Below are positions 34,246 through 42,751 of a stretch of DNA of 64,000 nt, piece after piece. Location: contig NZ_CBDEGB010000001.1 in the NCBI RefSeq assembly GCF_965237655.1, positions 992,001-1,056,000 on the forward strand, read 5' to 3'. This DNA comes from Poriferisodalis sp965237655. Lineage in GTDB: Bacteria > Actinomycetota > Acidimicrobiia > Acidimicrobiales > Poriferisodalaceae. Numbering within the stretch: the first letter of the stretch is position 1; every line of letters starts with the position of its first letter. A program made the translations under genes and the position numbers. The notes below the pieces were generated by a model. It saw nothing but the letters and a program-made list of their open reading frames with translations, ran no database searches and was not told where the DNA came from.

Positions 34246-34341
34246 GTCTGCTCTCCTGCGCCGAGGCTCGTGCCGCCGGGCGCGGCTCCCGCAGCGCCCT
34301 GTGGCCAAATCTACCGCTGGCCCGCGCGGGCTCCGGCAGCG

Positions 34342-35502
34342 CTAGACGCCGAGCAGGAATGAGGCGTTGCCGGCCCAGAACGGCGCAGTGGCACCCTCGC
34401 CGAGGCCGGCGGCGGTGAACGACGCCTGGAACTCCGAAATGGGGTCGCGGCCGCCTTCGGGGTGCGGCCAATCGGACGAGAACAGGAACAGCTCGGGTCC
34501 GCAGTTCGACACCAGCCAGCCCACGTCCTCGAAGTGCCACGGAGTGAATCGCACCTGCCGCCGGATGTAGTCCGACGGTGCCATGGTCAGCTTCGCCAAC
34601 TCGGGCTCGTGTCGTCCGAACGCCGTAATGCTGTTGTCGAGCGAGCGCAGCAGGTTCGGCACCCACCCCGCGCCCAGCTCGATGAGACCGCAACGCAACT
34701 TGGGGAACTGCTCGAAGATGCCGTCCATCACCATGCACGCCAGCAGGTTCTCGGCATCGTGGAACAGGTTCAGGAAATCCTTCGAGCGCAGGTTTTCACC
34801 GCCGCCCACAAAGTCCTTGCCGGGGTTACGGCCGTTGTTGTGGTACGTCTTCGGCAGCTGGTTGCCGCCGTTGGGCCCCAGGTGCAAGAGCACGGGCACG
34901 CTCGCCTCGCACAGCAACGCCCACAGGGGATCAAAGTCCGGATGCGTCGGGCTCAGTTCGGTCGGCACGCCGTGAGGAATCCATGCGGCCCGGCAGCCGG
35001 CCTCGATGGCCTCGCGAGCGCACTCGATGGTGCGCTGCGGGTCTTCCAGCGGCACAAACGCCACACCGAGCAGGCGCGGGTCGACCGAGCAGAAGTCAGC
35101 GATGCCGCGGTTGTGCGCCGACGCACCGCCGTACACCAAGTTGAGGTCGCTGCGGCCGTGGAATTGGGTGTGCGCAAACGTCGTGAAGACGAGTTGGCTG
35201 GCGAACCCCAACTGGTCGAGCGCTCCCACCCGCTCGTTGGCATCCATCGAGCCATAGGCGTAGTAGCCCTTCGGCCCGTTCACTACGTCGGCGGCCAGCT
35301 TCGCGGTCTCGTCGGAATCGTTGCGACGCTCCCAACATTTCTCCACAAGCTCGAACGTCGCCGCATCGCCCCCGCCGGCCAGGCTGAGATCTCGGAGCTT
35401 TTCGGCGGTGGCGCCGTCGGCGTAGCTGGCCAGCCAGTCCACCGGCTCCATGAGATGGCTGTCGGTGTCGTGAATGAATCGCTCACCGGCGTATGTCGCC
35501 AT
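34342..35502 (-). CDS. Amidohydrolase (amidohydrolase_2 / decarboxylase-like)
   Basis: 386 residues in a TIM-barrel metal hydrolase of the ACMSD-related group. It opens with FIHDTDSHLMEPVDWLASYA, the variant metal motif of this family, and carries VPVLLHLGPNGG and LFLFSSDWPHPEGGRDP, whose final Asp is the usual catalytic residue. Substrate unknown, often an aromatic or fatty carboxylate. GAGGGGAAG precedes the ATG. Confidence 0.8.
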   Translation of the reverse strand: MATYAGERFIHDTDSHLMEPVDWLASYADGATAEKLRDLSLAGGGDAATFELVEKCWERRNDSDETAKLAADVVNGPKGYYAYGSMDANERVGALDQLGFASQLVFTTFAHTQFHGRSDLNLVYGGASAHNRGIADFCSVDPRLLGVAFVPLEDPQRTIECAREAIEAGCRAAWIPHGVPTELSPTHPDFDPLWALLCEASVPVLLHLGPNGGNQLPKTYHNNGRNPGKDFVGGGENLRSKDFLNLFHDAENLLACMVMDGIFEQFPKLRCGLIELGAGWVPNLLRSLDNSITAFGRHEPELAKLTMAPSDYIRRQVRFTPWHFEDVGWLVSNCGPELFLFSSDWPHPEGGRDPISEFQASFTAAGLGEGATAPFWAGNASFLLGV

Positions 35503-35603
35503 GGCTTCCCCTCGAGTTTGTTGTCGGAACGCAAGCCTCAGCTTCCGAGTCTTGCAGCCGAGAATGAGCCGCACTCGCAGAGTCCCCCGAGATCAATCGT
35601 CTT

Positions 35604-35990
35604 CTATGGAGCAGTCGGCAGATCCGCTTGTGGAACAGCGGCGACGAGTCCCCGGTCGGTCGTGACGATAGGCATCCCGACTTGATCCGACAGTGCGGCG
35701 TAGAGCGCGTCCGTGAGCCGCAAATCATGACGGTATTCCCATGCAGCCGCGAGCAGCGGATCCAGCAAGTGCCGTCGGATGGGCAGGCGCCGGAAGATCT
35801 CCAACCGCTGCGTCACCTGCTTCGCGCTCAAGAGACCGCCGCGGTGCAATCGGCCTATTGCTGACAGGACTTCGACGTCGAGATGCGCAGGTGCATGTAG
35901 CTCGTTCTGCCTCAAGCGGGCTCGGATTGCGTCTGCCGCCGATGCGTCGATGAGCAGATCGACCACGGCCGACGCGTCGACGATCAGCAC
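35604..35990 (-). CDS. vapC: VapC-type PIN-domain toxin
   Basis: 128 residues from GTG 35990, one base after the antitoxin stop. The PIN acidic residues appear in order: D in VLIVDASAVVDLL, E in HLDVEVLSAIGRL, D in LRLTDALYAAL and D in VTTDRGLVAA. It is a site-specific ribonuclease that inhibits translation. The gene is intact and paired, so probably active. Confidence 0.88.
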   Translation of the reverse strand: MLIVDASAVVDLLIDASAADAIRARLRQNELHAPAHLDVEVLSAIGRLHRGGLLSAKQVTQRLEIFRRLPIRRHLLDPLLAAAWEYRHDLRLTDALYAALSDQVGMPIVTTDRGLVAAVPQADLPTAP

Positions 35991-35991
35991 C

Positions 35992-36219
35992 TCATTTGCC
36001 GAACTCAAGCTCGTCCTTCGCTGCGGCGACAGCCGCATGTGCAGTCGCTTCGTCGATGCCAGTGGGAGGCAGAGCCGCCACTTCGTCAAGCCAGAGGTCG
36101 AGCGAGTGATCGTCGAGCGCACGCTGGATGGCAGCTTGCGCGAGGCCGGACACGTTCAAGTCGGCTGCCCGCGCATTCGCTGCGAGATCGTCTGGCAAGT
36201 ACACGTTTACGCGGGCCAT
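35992..36219 (-). CDS. vapB: VapB-type ribbon-helix-helix antitoxin
   Basis: 75 residues from MARVNVYLPDDLAANARAAD, the strand and first helix of an RHH DNA-binding domain, followed by VSGLAQAAIQRALDD and an acidic toxin-binding tail. An ATG two codons upstream (36225) is possible. The pair should autoregulate its promoter just upstream. Confidence 0.85.
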   Translation of the reverse strand: MARVNVYLPDDLAANARAADLNVSGLAQAAIQRALDDHSLDLWLDEVAALPPTGIDEATAHAAVAAAKDELEFGK

Positions 36220-36250
36220 GCGCATATGATACACACTTGACTTCCTCATC

Positions 36251-36847
36251 TCACTCGGTCCAACGCTGGACGCGCCCATGGACGTTCAGTGGACGCTCTT
36301 GCATGGAGATCTCCTTGCTCTCGAGCGCGCGTGCCTTCCCTTCAGTGAGACCGTGTGCGATCGTTTCAAGTTCGTAGTCGACACCCGCCGCTACGAGTTC
36401 GCTGATCTTCGCGGAGCCCCCCGTCAGCCTCTCGCCCCCAGAGATGTGTTCTGCCTCCCGAGCAGCCACCGAGCGCTCTGTTATACCCACGTAACTCTCG
36501 CCTGTCTCGAACTTGAACCGATAGACCTCCCATCGATGACTTGGCGGAACAGGCGTATCTGTAAGGCGCTCCAAAGATCGGTACTCCAACTCGAGCCGGA
36601 GCTTCGCCGCATTGAGTTCGCCCAGTTCTGCAGCGGATGCACCCGCCGCCCGCTGTCGCTTGAGCTTGTTGCGCGCCCTGACGAACCGTCCCCAGCGTTT
36701 CGATGCCTCTGCGCAGGATTCGCAGAGGCTCTCGCCATGCTCACTGTGCCATTGGGCTGCGGCCCATGTTCCGCACGGCCTCCTTGGCTTACCGCCAATG
36801 GAGACCCGTCTGCGCTCGGACTCGTCTGCTAGGTAGCCCTCGGGCAT
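36251..36847 (-). CDS. GIY-YIG-like protein with N-terminal CGT/CxxC zinc motif
   Basis: 198 residues. The N-terminus contains PCGTWAAAQWHSEHGESLC followed by ESC, the Cys-Gly-Thr…CxxC motif common in small actinobacterial and phage DNA-binding proteins. A coiled-coil-like helix (about 55-95) follows. The C-terminus has RWEVYRFKFETGESYVGITE, R and H spaced as in GIY-YIG nucleases (SVAAREAEHISGGERLTG), and a Glu-rich last helix. The GIY half is changed to VYRF, so activity is uncertain. Possibly phage-derived or a homing-type nuclease. Confidence 0.6.
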   Translation of the reverse strand: MPEGYLADESERRRVSIGGKPRRPCGTWAAAQWHSEHGESLCESCAEASKRWGRFVRARNKLKRQRAAGASAAELGELNAAKLRLELEYRSLERLTDTPVPPSHRWEVYRFKFETGESYVGITERSVAAREAEHISGGERLTGGSAKISELVAAGVDYELETIAHGLTEGKARALESKEISMQERPLNVHGRVQRWTE

Positions 36848-36878
36848 TTCCGTCGCCGCGCCCGTTGGACGGGTCTGC

Positions 36879-38576
36879 TTAGCCGCCGTGGCGGAGGAGC
36901 TGGCCGCTGTAGGTCTCGGTTTGGATGTCTTCGGAGATGGTCTCGTGGCCGTTCACGATGACGCTGCGGTAGCCGCTGGCCCGCTGGACTCGCCGCCACT
37001 CGCCGCCCGGCAGGTCGTGGACGACTTCGTTCGGGCCGATCTCCAGATTCTCCGGGTCGTACACGAGCACGTCGGCGGGTCCGCCGTTTCGGATCAGGCC
37101 CCGGTCACGGAAGCCGGCGAGCTGTGCGGGCAGCGCCGACAGGCGACGGTGGGCTTCCTCGTAGGTAATCCACTGGTTCTCGCGCACGTGTTCGGTCAGC
37201 GTCTCGGTGGGGTAGCGACCCGCCGTCAGGAACTTGGTGTGCGCACCGCCGTCGGACACGCCGAACAGCATGTGCGGGTACTGCACCAAGTCGCGCAACA
37301 GGTCTGAGTTGCCCTGCGGCGGCGCCACGAAGAACAGGGTGTCGAGTCCGTCGGTCACGGCCACGTCGAGCATGAGATCCACCGGGTGCTTGCCGGCAAT
37401 CTCGGCCGCCTGGCCCACCGACATCTCCCGGTACCGCTCGGTTGATTCGCTGCGCGGCGACAGGATCGTCACCGTCTCGAGCGGCGCCGTCGCAGTGCGA
37501 GGAAGCGTGTCCTTGAGGGCTTGGCGGCGCTCGGGATCGGCCATCTTCGCCAGCCGCTCTTCCTTGTCGCCCATGCAGGCTTCCATCCAGGCCTCAGAGT
37601 CGTCGTAGAGGTTCCAGTCCTCGAGCGTGAAGGTGAACCCCGCATCGCTCGTGACGCCCTGGCCGTAGACCGGCACGCCCTGCTCACGGCAGCGTTCCAG
37701 CCATTCGATCTGGCGGCGGTGGATGTTCGGCTTGTCCTCGAAGGCCTGCACCACGTTGTGCAGCAGCGGGCGGCCGCTGATCGACGCGATCTCTTCGAGG
37801 TGTGCGAGATCGTGGGCCACGTTGCCGCTGGTCAGCGTCATCTGCACGACACCCTCGTTGCGTTCGGCCAGAACCCGGGCCAGCACCAGCGCCGTCTCGT
37901 CGTTCATCATGTCGGTCGGCATCGGCGTACCGTCCCAGTCACGCTGCACCGCGGCGGGACCGGTCGGAGGCAGCCGCTGAGCGGACCAGCCGCAGCCGCC
38001 CGCGTCCATGGCCTCGTGCACCAGCTTGGCCAGCATCTCGTGCTCGCCGACCGTCGGCATCCGGCCTTCCTTGGCGTCGTCAAGGCCCAACACCATGACG
38101 AGCATCGGCCCGATCGGCACGTACGGCAGGATGTTGAGCGCCTTGGGGGTGCGCTCGAGGCTGTCGAGGTACTCGGGGAACGTCACCCAGTCCCACGGCA
38201 TGCCTTGGCGCATCGACTCGTAGGGAATGGCCTCCACCCGGGTCATCGAGCGCATGGCGTACTCGCGCATGTCGGGGTCGACTGGGGCGAAGCCGAAGCC
38301 GCAGTTGCCGATGGCCACCGAGGTGATGCCGTGCCAGCCCGACAGCGTGCAGTAGGGGTCCCAGAACACCTGGGCGTCGTAGTGGGTGTGCAGGTCGACG
38401 AAGCCGGGGGCGATGTGCATGCCCGAGGCGTCGATGACCTTGGCCGCCTCGCGGGCATCGACCCGCCCAACGGCGGCGATCTTGCCGCCGACGATGCCGA
38501 CGTCGCCGCGCACCCTGGGCGCTCCGGTGCCGTCAAAGATCATGCCGTCCTTGATGACGATGTCGTAGGTGCTCAT
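36879..38576 (-). CDS. N-acyl-D-amino-acid deacylase family amidohydrolase
   Basis: 565 residues. It opens YDIVIKDGMIFDGTGAPRVR and continues with the metal motif GFVDLHTHYDAQVFWDP, typical of D-aminoacylases and related cyclic amidohydrolases. Later metal-site segments include PLLHNVVQAFE and GVSDGGAHTKFLTAGRYPTE. The reading frame extends upstream to 39020, but the start at 38576 fits the family. An operator-like repeat lies just upstream. Confidence 0.85.
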   Translation of the reverse strand: MSTYDIVIKDGMIFDGTGAPRVRGDVGIVGGKIAAVGRVDAREAAKVIDASGMHIAPGFVDLHTHYDAQVFWDPYCTLSGWHGITSVAIGNCGFGFAPVDPDMREYAMRSMTRVEAIPYESMRQGMPWDWVTFPEYLDSLERTPKALNILPYVPIGPMLVMVLGLDDAKEGRMPTVGEHEMLAKLVHEAMDAGGCGWSAQRLPPTGPAAVQRDWDGTPMPTDMMNDETALVLARVLAERNEGVVQMTLTSGNVAHDLAHLEEIASISGRPLLHNVVQAFEDKPNIHRRQIEWLERCREQGVPVYGQGVTSDAGFTFTLEDWNLYDDSEAWMEACMGDKEERLAKMADPERRQALKDTLPRTATAPLETVTILSPRSESTERYREMSVGQAAEIAGKHPVDLMLDVAVTDGLDTLFFVAPPQGNSDLLRDLVQYPHMLFGVSDGGAHTKFLTAGRYPTETLTEHVRENQWITYEEAHRRLSALPAQLAGFRDRGLIRNGGPADVLVYDPENLEIGPNEVVHDLPGGEWRRVQRASGYRSVIVNGHETISEDIQTETYSGQLLRHGG

Positions 38577-38611
38577 GACAACCGCTCCTGATGCTCTTGC
38601 GTCTGTCCTTG

Positions 38612-38646
38612 TCGATTGTGATCGATATTGATTCTGATCGATTGTG
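38612..38646. promoter_or_regulatory. TCGATTGTG / TGATCGAT repeats upstream of the deacylase gene
   Basis: TCGATTGTG occurs at 38612 and 38638, and TGATCGAT at 38619 and 38635, within an AT-rich patch 36-70 bases before the deacylase start. The symmetric layout suggests an operator. Confidence 0.45.
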
Positions 38647-38689
38647 CCAAGTGAGGCTCTGGTCGTGCCTGACGGCGGAGCCGAGTCGG

Positions 38690-39121
38690 TCAGGCGTCGA
38701 GATCCCAACCCATCTGGCGCGCTGCGTAGAGCGTGTCGACGTATTCCTCCATGTAGGTGATACGGCCCCCGGAGCAGGTGTAGACCCAGCAGTACTGGTT
38801 GTCGTAGTCGTTGCCGGTCGCCTTGGCAGTGGCAGTCAGCCGATGCTGCACGACGGCCGTGTCGCCCTCCACTGTCATCTTGCGAATCTCGAGGTTGATC
38901 GGCTTCTTGATGTCGAAGGCCTGCCGGACAACGCGACCACCCAGAGCATCCACGACTGCCTTCGCCCCGGACATCGTGTCGACAGCGTTGCCCAGAGCGG
39001 CCGTGGCGGGAGGTTCCCACACCACATCAGGGTCGAGGCAATCCAACATCCCGTCCTGGTCAGCCGACGTCAGCGCGGCGTAGTAGCGCTCGACGAGTTC
39101 CCGGGTCTCAGCAGTCTCCAT
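38690..39121 (-). CDS. SnoaL/NTF2-like protein
   Basis: 143 residues with the cone-shaped NTF2 fold: helix ETRELVERYYAALTSADQDG, then MLDCLDPDVVWEPP, and strands ending GGRITYMEEYVDTLYAARQM. Members are small isomerases, hydrolases or ligand-binding proteins. No catalytic assignment is possible. It precedes the deacylase gene on the same strand by 113 bases. Confidence 0.75.
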   Translation of the reverse strand: METAETRELVERYYAALTSADQDGMLDCLDPDVVWEPPATAALGNAVDTMSGAKAVVDALGGRVVRQAFDIKKPINLEIRKMTVEGDTAVVQHRLTATAKATGNDYDNQYCWVYTCSGGRITYMEEYVDTLYAARQMGWDLDA

Positions 39122-39263
39122 GGTCGCTCAGCTTTCGACGGCCGGCATGCGCGCAGCACAACCCGGGCGGGCCGGCCCTACCGCCCCCGCTGCGTCTGCC
39201 TCAGTCTCGCACCGACGCGCGCGCCCATGCTCGGCTGCCGTCGGGGCCGCGTCCGAAGCAGCG

Positions 39264-40493
39264 TTAGGCGGTGACTGGCGAGGTTGCTCGAATCGCGTCT
39301 TCGAGTCGGTCGAAGATCTGCCCGATCTCGGCATCAGAGATGACGAGGGGCGGGCAGAACATGAGGGCGCTTGCGACCGGGCGCGAGATGACGCCGCGCT
39401 TGAGAAACGCTTCACGAGTCTCGGCGGCGTCATAGCCGAGATCGGCTGCCCAGATGGCCCCGAGGCCCCGGTAGCCCGCGAGCATGCCGTCGCCTTGCAG
39501 CGCCCGGAAGCCCTCTTCCATCTTGGTGCCGATGTGGCTTGCCTGCTCCACGAGCCCTTCTGACTCGATGACGCCGATGTTGGCAACACCAGCGGCGCAT
39601 GCCGTGGGGTGCCCAGAGTAGGTGTAGCCGTGCATGAACTTCTCCGGGTCTGATTCCATCAATTCGGCGATCTCGCGTGACACCACGACACCTGACAGTG
39701 GGAGATAGCCCGAGGTGACGCCCTTGGCGAACGTGAACATGTCAGGCGTCACGCCGAAGGTCTGACCGCCGAACCATGAGCCGGTGCGTCCGAAACCACA
39801 GATCACCTCATCGAAGATGAGCAGGGCGCCGTGCTCATCGCACAGGCGGCGCAGGCCCTCAAAATAACCGTCCGGCGGCGGGATCACGCCACCGGCGCCC
39901 TGAATGGGCTCGGAGATGACCGCCGCAATGCGGTCGCCGTGCTCAGCGAAGAGCTGAGCCGCCGGCTCGACATCGTCGTTGGGGATCTCGACCACGTGGG
40001 GCAGCAGATCGCCCCAGCCGGTCCGGATCGGTTCGAGTCCTTGCACGCTCGTCCCGCCGACATTCACGCCGTGGTAGCCGCCCGTGCGCCGCACGAAGAT
40101 CTGCCGGTCGACATCGCCGCGCAGTTGATGGACTCGCCGAGCGAACTTGAGCACGGTGTCGACGGCTTCTGAGCCCGAGCAACCCAGAAACACGCGGCCG
40201 TCGGGATGCTGGGAGCGCGCACGCACCATCTCGGCTACTTCGACAGCGGGTCCGTTCGAGAACGGCGCGAACGTGTTGTACGTCTGCAGCTGATCGAGCT
40301 GTGCGGTGATGGCGTCGATGACGGTGCGATTGCCATGCCCGATCTGGCACAGCCACAGGCTGGCGAGTGCGTCGATGTACTCGTTGCCGGCGTCATCGCG
40401 CAGCATGACGCCCTCGCCGGAGACGATCTTGATGAATTCGTTCTCATGCTGTGCGAGGACCGAGAATGGATGGATCAGTGCGCTGCCGCTCAT
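39264..40493 (-). CDS. Class III PLP-dependent aminotransferase
   Basis: 409 residues. The PLP lysine is K257 in FTFAKGVTSGYLPL, preceded by LIFDEVICGFGRTGSWFGG, and the substrate half has EPIQGAGGVIPPPDGYF. It resembles omega-amino acid:pyruvate or taurine-type transaminases. The start at 40493 fits the family and has GGCGGGG upstream. It diverges from the glyoxylate aminotransferase gene across about 220 bases. Confidence 0.85.
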   Translation of the reverse strand: MSGSALIHPFSVLAQHENEFIKIVSGEGVMLRDDAGNEYIDALASLWLCQIGHGNRTVIDAITAQLDQLQTYNTFAPFSNGPAVEVAEMVRARSQHPDGRVFLGCSGSEAVDTVLKFARRVHQLRGDVDRQIFVRRTGGYHGVNVGGTSVQGLEPIRTGWGDLLPHVVEIPNDDVEPAAQLFAEHGDRIAAVISEPIQGAGGVIPPPDGYFEGLRRLCDEHGALLIFDEVICGFGRTGSWFGGQTFGVTPDMFTFAKGVTSGYLPLSGVVVSREIAELMESDPEKFMHGYTYSGHPTACAAGVANIGVIESEGLVEQASHIGTKMEEGFRALQGDGMLAGYRGLGAIWAADLGYDAAETREAFLKRGVISRPVASALMFCPPLVISDAEIGQIFDRLEDAIRATSPVTA

Positions 40494-40715
40494 CGAACAA
40501 CCCCGCCTTCTGTTCTGGGAGATTGAGCGCAGCCTACGCCCGCGGCGATTGGCGGACCGGCCCGCAAATGCGTGCATGCTTGACTAGCGCCGCTCGGGTG
40601 TCGCCGGACGCGGGCCACATGACATTCGAACCTGCGCAGGCCTTGCCCGGGCCGTTCGTAGGCTTGGTGTTCTCGGCGATGTGCAGTTGTTGCGCCATCG
40701 TCGGAGGGAGATGCA

Positions 40716-41942
40716 ATGTCATTGCGACACGGTCGTCCGCTGGTCATGATTCCGGGCCCGTCGGTGATCCCAGATCGAGTGCTGTCGGCCATGCACCGAT
40801 CGATTCCGAACATTTACGAGGGCGAGGTGGTGGACCTCACCTACTCGCTGCTGGAGCGGCTGCCCGCGTTCGCCCGAACCGAGCATCGTGCCTACATCGC
40901 CATCTCCAACGGCCACGGCGCCTGGGAGATGGCCATCACCAACACGCTGTCTCGTGGCGACAAGGTGCTCGTGCTCGAAGTCGGGCACTTCGCCACGAAC
41001 TGGGCCGAGATGGCGGCCCAGAGCGGCGTCAAGTTCGAGGTGCTGCATGCGGCCGACCGGGCCGCGATCGACCCCGATGCCGTGACCGAACGACTGCGAG
41101 CAGACGTCGGGCGGGAATTCGCAGCAGTGCTCGTGGCGCAGACCGACACTGCGTCGTCGGTGCGTAACGACATTGCCGCGGTGCGTCGTGCCATGGACGA
41201 TGCCGACCATCCGGCCTTGCTGTTGGCTGACTGCGTGGCCTCGCTGGGGTGCGAACCCTTTGAGATGGACGCGTGGGACGTGGACGTCACCGTGGCGGGC
41301 AGTCAGAAGGGCCTGATGGTGCCGCCGGGCCTCGGCATGGTGTGGGTCGGTCCTAGGGCGTGGGAGGCCCACCAGCGAGCCGATCTTCGCACCGCGTATT
41401 GGGACTGGACGAGGCGGACCGACCCCGACGCGCACTACTGGATCTTCTGCGGCACGCCGCCGGTCCAGCACCTGTGGGGCCTCGCCGAGGCGCTCGACAT
41501 GCTCGACGAAGAAGGTCTCGAAAACGTCTGGGAACGTCACCGTGTGATGGCGAGCGCGATTCATGCGGCGGTCGACACGTGGTCAGCGCCGGGAGGTCTC
41601 GAGCTCAACGTGCTCGACCCCGCGCACCGGTCGAGCTCGGTCACCATGATCCGAACCGGCGACGTCTCCGCACAACAGCTGCGCGCCACGTGCGAGACAG
41701 ACGCGGGCCTCACGCTCGGACTCAGCATCACAGGCCGTCCTGACGCCGAGTTCCGCATCGGCCACATGGGACACCTCAACCCGCCGATGCTGCTCGGCAC
41801 GCTCGGCACTATCGAGGCCACCCTTGCGGCCATCGACGCCCCCATCGGCGGCTCGGGTGTGGCCGCGGCTGCCCAGGTCATCGCGCAGGCGACGACTCCG
41901 GCGCCCAAGCCGCCGCCTGGCCCCGAGGACCCCTGGTCCTGA
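40716..41942 (+). CDS. Class V aminotransferase (serine/alanine-glyoxylate type)
   Basis: 408 residues. MIPGPSVIPDRVLSAM and YIAISNGHGAWEMAITNTL match the substrate and PLP-phosphate region of AGXT/SgaA proteins; the PLP lysine is K198 in VTVAGSQKGLMVPPGLGM. It would make glycine from glyoxylate using serine or alanine, linking one-carbon and glyoxylate metabolism. GGAGGGAGATGCA precedes the ATG. The last 25 residues are a Pro-rich tail. Confidence 0.85.
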   Translation: MSLRHGRPLVMIPGPSVIPDRVLSAMHRSIPNIYEGEVVDLTYSLLERLPAFARTEHRAYIAISNGHGAWEMAITNTLSRGDKVLVLEVGHFATNWAEMAAQSGVKFEVLHAADRAAIDPDAVTERLRADVGREFAAVLVAQTDTASSVRNDIAAVRRAMDDADHPALLLADCVASLGCEPFEMDAWDVDVTVAGSQKGLMVPPGLGMVWVGPRAWEAHQRADLRTAYWDWTRRTDPDAHYWIFCGTPPVQHLWGLAEALDMLDEEGLENVWERHRVMASAIHAAVDTWSAPGGLELNVLDPAHRSSSVTMIRTGDVSAQQLRATCETDAGLTLGLSITGRPDAEFRIGHMGHLNPPMLLGTLGTIEATLAAIDAPIGGSGVAAAAQVIAQATTPAPKPPPGPEDPWS

Positions 41943-41980
41943 CCATCGGCGGCGGACAAGCGCCGGCTGGCGCGCTGCCC

Positions 41981-42703
41981 TCAGCCGATGACGATCTGGC
42001 GGATGAGCACGACCGTTGCACTGGTGGCGGCGACGGCGAGCACGATCATCCGGAAGCGTGGTCCCGCAAGGCGCGGCCGTAGCCACCTTCCGAACGGCAA
42101 GCCGAGTGCCACCGCGGGCAGCAGGCCCAGCCCGAGCCAGAGCTGTCGGAGGCCGAAATCGCCCAAGACGGCTAGGGCGCTGATAATGACCGTGCCGACA
42201 ATGAGCATGTAGGTGGCCAGCGTGGCTCGCAACGCTGCAGGTTGCCAGTGGCTGGCGAAGACGGCGTACACCGGACCGGGCACTGCTGCCACCGATGACG
42301 AGAACGCAGTGCCGGCCCCTGCGGCATAGTCAGCTCGCTGGCCCTCGGGCGGCCGCACCCCGAACGCCTGGACTGCAACGGCCAACAGCACGAACAGGCT
42401 CACGGCAATTGCCAGCGCACGATCGCTCAACGCGGACAGCAATGCCATGCCCCCGACGAGACCCAGCGGTGCCGCGAGCAACTGCCGCCGCAGAGCGGGT
42501 GCGTTCAGCGAGGCTCTGTCCGCGATGGCGTTGCGCAGATTGATGCCGCCCGCAATCATCAGCATCGGCCCGGGCACCGCGGTCGGCTCGATGACCACCA
42601 GCACCGGCCCGGCTATGAGTCCCATGCCAATGCCGATGCACGCCTGTGTGCCAGCACCGGCGGCGACGAACAACGCTGCCAGCAAGTATTCGAGGACGCT
42701 CAT
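41981..42703 (-). CDS. TauE/SafE-family membrane exporter
   Basis: 240 residues with about eight membrane helices (for example EYLLAALFVAAGAGTQACIG and LWLGLGLLPAVALGLPFGRW). The family exports or imports sulfite or small organosulfur anions. The ATG overlaps the stop of an 8-codon upstream frame generated by a tandem duplication, and the gene follows the acyl-CoA dehydrogenase gene by 48 bases. Confidence 0.78.
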   Translation of the reverse strand: MSVLEYLLAALFVAAGAGTQACIGIGMGLIAGPVLVVIEPTAVPGPMLMIAGGINLRNAIADRASLNAPALRRQLLAAPLGLVGGMALLSALSDRALAIAVSLFVLLAVAVQAFGVRPPEGQRADYAAGAGTAFSSSVAAVPGPVYAVFASHWQPAALRATLATYMLIVGTVIISALAVLGDFGLRQLWLGLGLLPAVALGLPFGRWLRPRLAGPRFRMIVLAVAATSATVVLIRQIVIG

Positions 42704-42733
42704 CGGACGTTCTTTGCGCGGCTCATCGAACGT
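42698..42733 (-). repeat. Direct repeat at the TauE/SafE start (period 23)
   Basis: GCTCATCG(G/A)ACGT occurs at 42698 and 42721 on the + strand; each copy holds an ATG on the - strand. The upstream copy opens an 8-codon frame (MSRAKNVR) whose TGA overlaps the real start as ATGA. Confidence 0.75.
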
Positions 42734-42751
42734 CCATCGTCAGCAACACAC

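Noticed and set aside
40020..40040. tRNA T-loop-like GGTTCGAGTCC
   Set aside because: Lies inside an aminotransferase gene and no cloverleaf can be drawn around it.
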